Shown here: positions 5,126-6,134 of the stretch, in pieces
How positions within the stretch are numbered: the stretch's first letter is position 1
Layout: each line of letters begins with the position of its first letter
DNA from: an uncultured Saprospiraceae bacterium
GTDB lineage: Bacteria > Bacteroidota > Bacteroidia > Chitinophagales > Saprospiraceae
Assembly: GCA_937930625.1 (NCBI GenBank)
Contig: CALHBW010000354.1
Span: forward strand, 1-6,134
Reading direction: 5' to 3'
Length of the DNA stretch: 6,134 bases
Translations under genes and position numbers: made by a program
Notes under the pieces: generated by a model
The model's input: the letters and a program-made list of their open reading frames with translations, nothing else
What the model was told of the DNA's origin: nothing
Database searches by the model: none

Positions 5126-5689
5126 ATGCGAATTTCTATACAATATCCATCAAAAACCACTTTAGACCATTTTCATCAACAAGAAAAACAACTCCCATAC
5201 ACCTACCCCGAAATTGGCGCATCTGCCACCGAAACCCTCTCCAATTACGACAATGATTACAACCACACCATCATCGGACAAGGCGAGCAAACATGGCAAA
5301 ATGCTAAACAAGCCCTCCGCGATTGGGCGCATTTTCCGTCGGGATGGACAAAGATTTATCCCATCGCGCCGCTTAAAAAAGATGAAGTCGTGGTCGTGAT
5401 GATTCACTTGTGGGGGATTTGGTGGAAAAACAGCTCACGCATCGTATATACGTGGGATGAACCCAATAAATTCGGCTTCGCTTACGGCACCTTGCCCGGA
5501 CATTTTGAAGCGGGAGAAGAAGTATTTTGGGTAGAAAAAAATGATGAAGGAGAGGTCAGTTACCACATTCGCGCCTTCTCTAAGCCGCGTTTCTGGATGG
5601 CGAGGTTAGGTTATCCAATAGCGCGAATGTATCAGCGAAAATTTGTGGTCGAATCATTGAATACAATGAAAATAATGGTTAATGATTAA
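5126..5689 (+). CDS. DUF1990 (UPF0548) family protein
   Basis: The 187-residue protein matches the DUF1990/UPF0548 family along its length. Signature segments are YPEIGAS (27-33), IGQGEQTWQNAKQALRDW (50-67) with the following FPSGW (70-74), RIVYTWDEPNKFGFAYGTLP (105-124), GHFEAGEEVF (125-134), and FSKP (151-154) leading into LGYPIARMYQRKF (161-173). The biochemical function of this family is not established, to my knowledge; members occur in bacteria and plants and are predicted to be soluble. No signal peptide is seen. Trp and Tyr are unusually frequent in the conserved core. The gene stands alone on the plus strand, divergent from the GNAT operon. Heptamer arrays of opposite orientation precede the start (5085-5119) and cover the stop (5677-5704), so the last residues, MVND, are encoded by repeat sequence and are probably not functionally constrained. 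Confidence 0.9.
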   Translation: MRISIQYPSKTTLDHFHQQEKQLPYTYPEIGASATETLSNYDNDYNHTIIGQGEQTWQNAKQALRDWAHFPSGWTKIYPIAPLKKDEVVVVMIHLWGIWWKNSSRIVYTWDEPNKFGFAYGTLPGHFEAGEEVFWVEKNDEGEVSYHIRAFSKPRFWMARLGYPIARMYQRKFVVESLNTMKIMVND

Positions 5690-5704
5690 TGGTTAACGGT
5701 TAAT
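5677..5704. repeat. Heptamer array overlapping the DUF1990 stop codon
   Basis: Four 7-bp units in register (ggttaat, gattaat, ggttaac, ggttaat) contain the TAA stop at 5687-5689. They are the inverted form of the array before the gene (5085-5119), so the gene is bracketed by opposed arms about 560 bp apart. Confidence 0.85.
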
Positions 5705-5748
5705 TTTCTAATTTCGCGCAGCAAAATATCTATGAACTTTTGTTTTAT

Positions 5749-5791
5749 CTAAAACTCACCTTGCATTTCCAGAATACAAGGTGAGCTTTAG
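5749..5791 (+). terminator. Stem-loop between DUF1990 and hscA, possible terminator
   Basis: Bases 5749-5763 pair with 5777-5791 over 15 positions with one mismatch (core ctcaccttg/caaggtgag), leaving a 13-nt loop. It lies 60 bp after the DUF1990 stop. There is no T-run after the stem, only gtgaatttc, so it could equally be an attenuator or leader structure for the following gene. Nothing else recognisable fills 5705-5816. Confidence 0.45.
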
Positions 5792-5816
5792 GTGAATTTC
5801 ATTACGAATTTAAAAT

Positions 5817-5856
5817 ACGTCAGCACGTCAACACGTCAGCACATCAGCACGTCAAA
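5817..5856 (+). repeat. Five octamers ending exactly at the hscA start codon
   Basis: The units acgtcagc, acgtcaac, acgtcagc, acatcagc and acgtcaaa are in perfect 8-bp register, and the last ends at 5856, immediately before the ATG at 5857. They take the place where a ribosome binding site would lie. No opposed arm was found in the window, unlike most other arrays here. Confidence 0.92.
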
Positions 5857-6134
5857 ATGGCAAAAATATCCATCAATTTATCCTCCGGAAATATAGAAAA
5901 AGCCCCTGAAAGCGATGTCATTGTCGGCATTGATTTGGGGACAACGAACAGCCTTGTGGCATATATGCGCGAGAGTGAAGCGGTTGCTGTGGCAGACGAT
6001 TCCGGTAAAAATACACTCGTACCTTCCGTAGTGCATTTTACTGATAATGAGCAAATTATAGTCGGTGCGGAAGCAAAAAAATATTTGTTGACCGAACCGC
6101 AAAATACCATTTATTCCGTCAAGCGATTGATGGG
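5857..6134 (+). CDS. hscA: Hsp70-family chaperone, HscA-like, 3' end missing
   Basis: Only the first 92 codons are in the window, and the frame is open at the end. After MAKISINLSSG the Hsp70 ATPase phosphate-1 loop GIDLGTTNSLVAYM is at 24-37, followed by LVPSVVHF and, near the edge, TIYSVKRLMG. NSLVA, PSVVHF and SVKRLMG resemble HscA (Fe-S cluster assembly chaperone) more than DnaK, which usually has NSCVA, PSIIA and IKRLIG. The short N-terminal extension before the ATPase loop also fits HscA. HscA uses ATP to help transfer Fe-S clusters from the IscU scaffold, with HscB. No isc gene is visible, so the assignment between HscA and a DnaK-like protein stays open. The start is fixed by the conserved extension and by the repeat array that ends at the ATG. 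Confidence 0.85.
   Translation, partial: MAKISINLSSGNIEKAPESDVIVGIDLGTTNSLVAYMRESEAVAVADDSGKNTLVPSVVHFTDNEQIIVGAEAKKYLLTEPQNTIYSVKRLM

Noticed and set aside
5162..5407. Open frames overlapping the DUF1990 gene (5162-5407 minus, 5214-5399 plus)
   Set aside because: DUF1990 is conserved over its full length; these are frame shadows.
5749..5791. Riboswitch upstream of hscA
   Set aside because: It is a single simple stem-loop without the conserved multi-helix core of any riboswitch class I know.
513..5856. CRISPR array
   Set aside because: Units are only 6-9 bp, directly adjacent without spacers, and degenerate; no cas gene is present.
5844..6110. Minus-strand frames opposite the start of the Hsp70 gene
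   Set aside because: The plus strand encodes an unmistakable Hsp70 ATPase N-terminus in the same stretch.

Overview
The window looks like a chromosomal segment of a Bacteroidota bacterium, probably an environmental lineage of the Chitinophagia/Saprospiria kind; the genus cannot be read from it. The reasons are moderate to low G+C, start codons preceded by A/T-rich sequence with no Shine-Dalgarno motif, an HscA-type Hsp70 that opens MAKISINLSSG, and a short lipoprotein with a Cys-rich repeat. These are judgements from family knowledge, not from a search.

Layout. 1-522 (+): 3' part of a TsaC/Sua5-type threonylcarbamoyl-AMP synthase gene, cut by the window edge. 616-1605 (+): tsaD. 1962-2519 (+): a second YrdC-domain protein whose nucleotide-site motifs are degenerate. 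2632-3201 (-): lipoprotein with two CX3C-X9-CX2C modules, convergent with the previous gene. 3564-4316 (-) and 4319-4858 (-): an unrecognised 250-residue protein encoded 2 bp downstream of a RimJ/RimL-type GNAT acetyltransferase gene, probably one operon. 5126-5689 (+): a DUF1990/UPF0548 protein, divergent from the GNAT gene. 5857-6134 (+): start of an HscA-like chaperone gene, cut by the window edge.

The first two genes make the t6A37 modification of tRNA: TsaC forms threonylcarbamoyl-AMP and TsaD (with TsaB and TsaE, not in this window) transfers it to tRNA. The YrdC paralogue on the other side of tsaD has lost several conserved ligand residues, so it may do something else. The remaining genes do not form an obvious pathway.

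The most unusual content lies between the genes. Nearly every spacer is built of degenerate short tandem units with a strict period that differs from spacer to spacer: 8 bp at 513-601, 8 bp at 1607-1958, 7 bp at 2522-2633, 6 bp at 3399-3505, 7 bp around 4861-5119 and 5677-5704, 9 bp at 4915-4980, and 8 bp at 5817-5856. In most cases the units occur as two arms of opposite orientation, so the spacer can fold into a long imperfect hairpin. The arrays run right up to, and sometimes into, start and stop codons. Inside the loop of the tsaD spacer lies a 144-bp MITE-like element (1739-1882) with perfect 26-bp terminal inverted repeats, a central 34-bp perfect palindrome and an exact 8-bp target duplication. 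A second, weaker candidate element spans 3353-3541.
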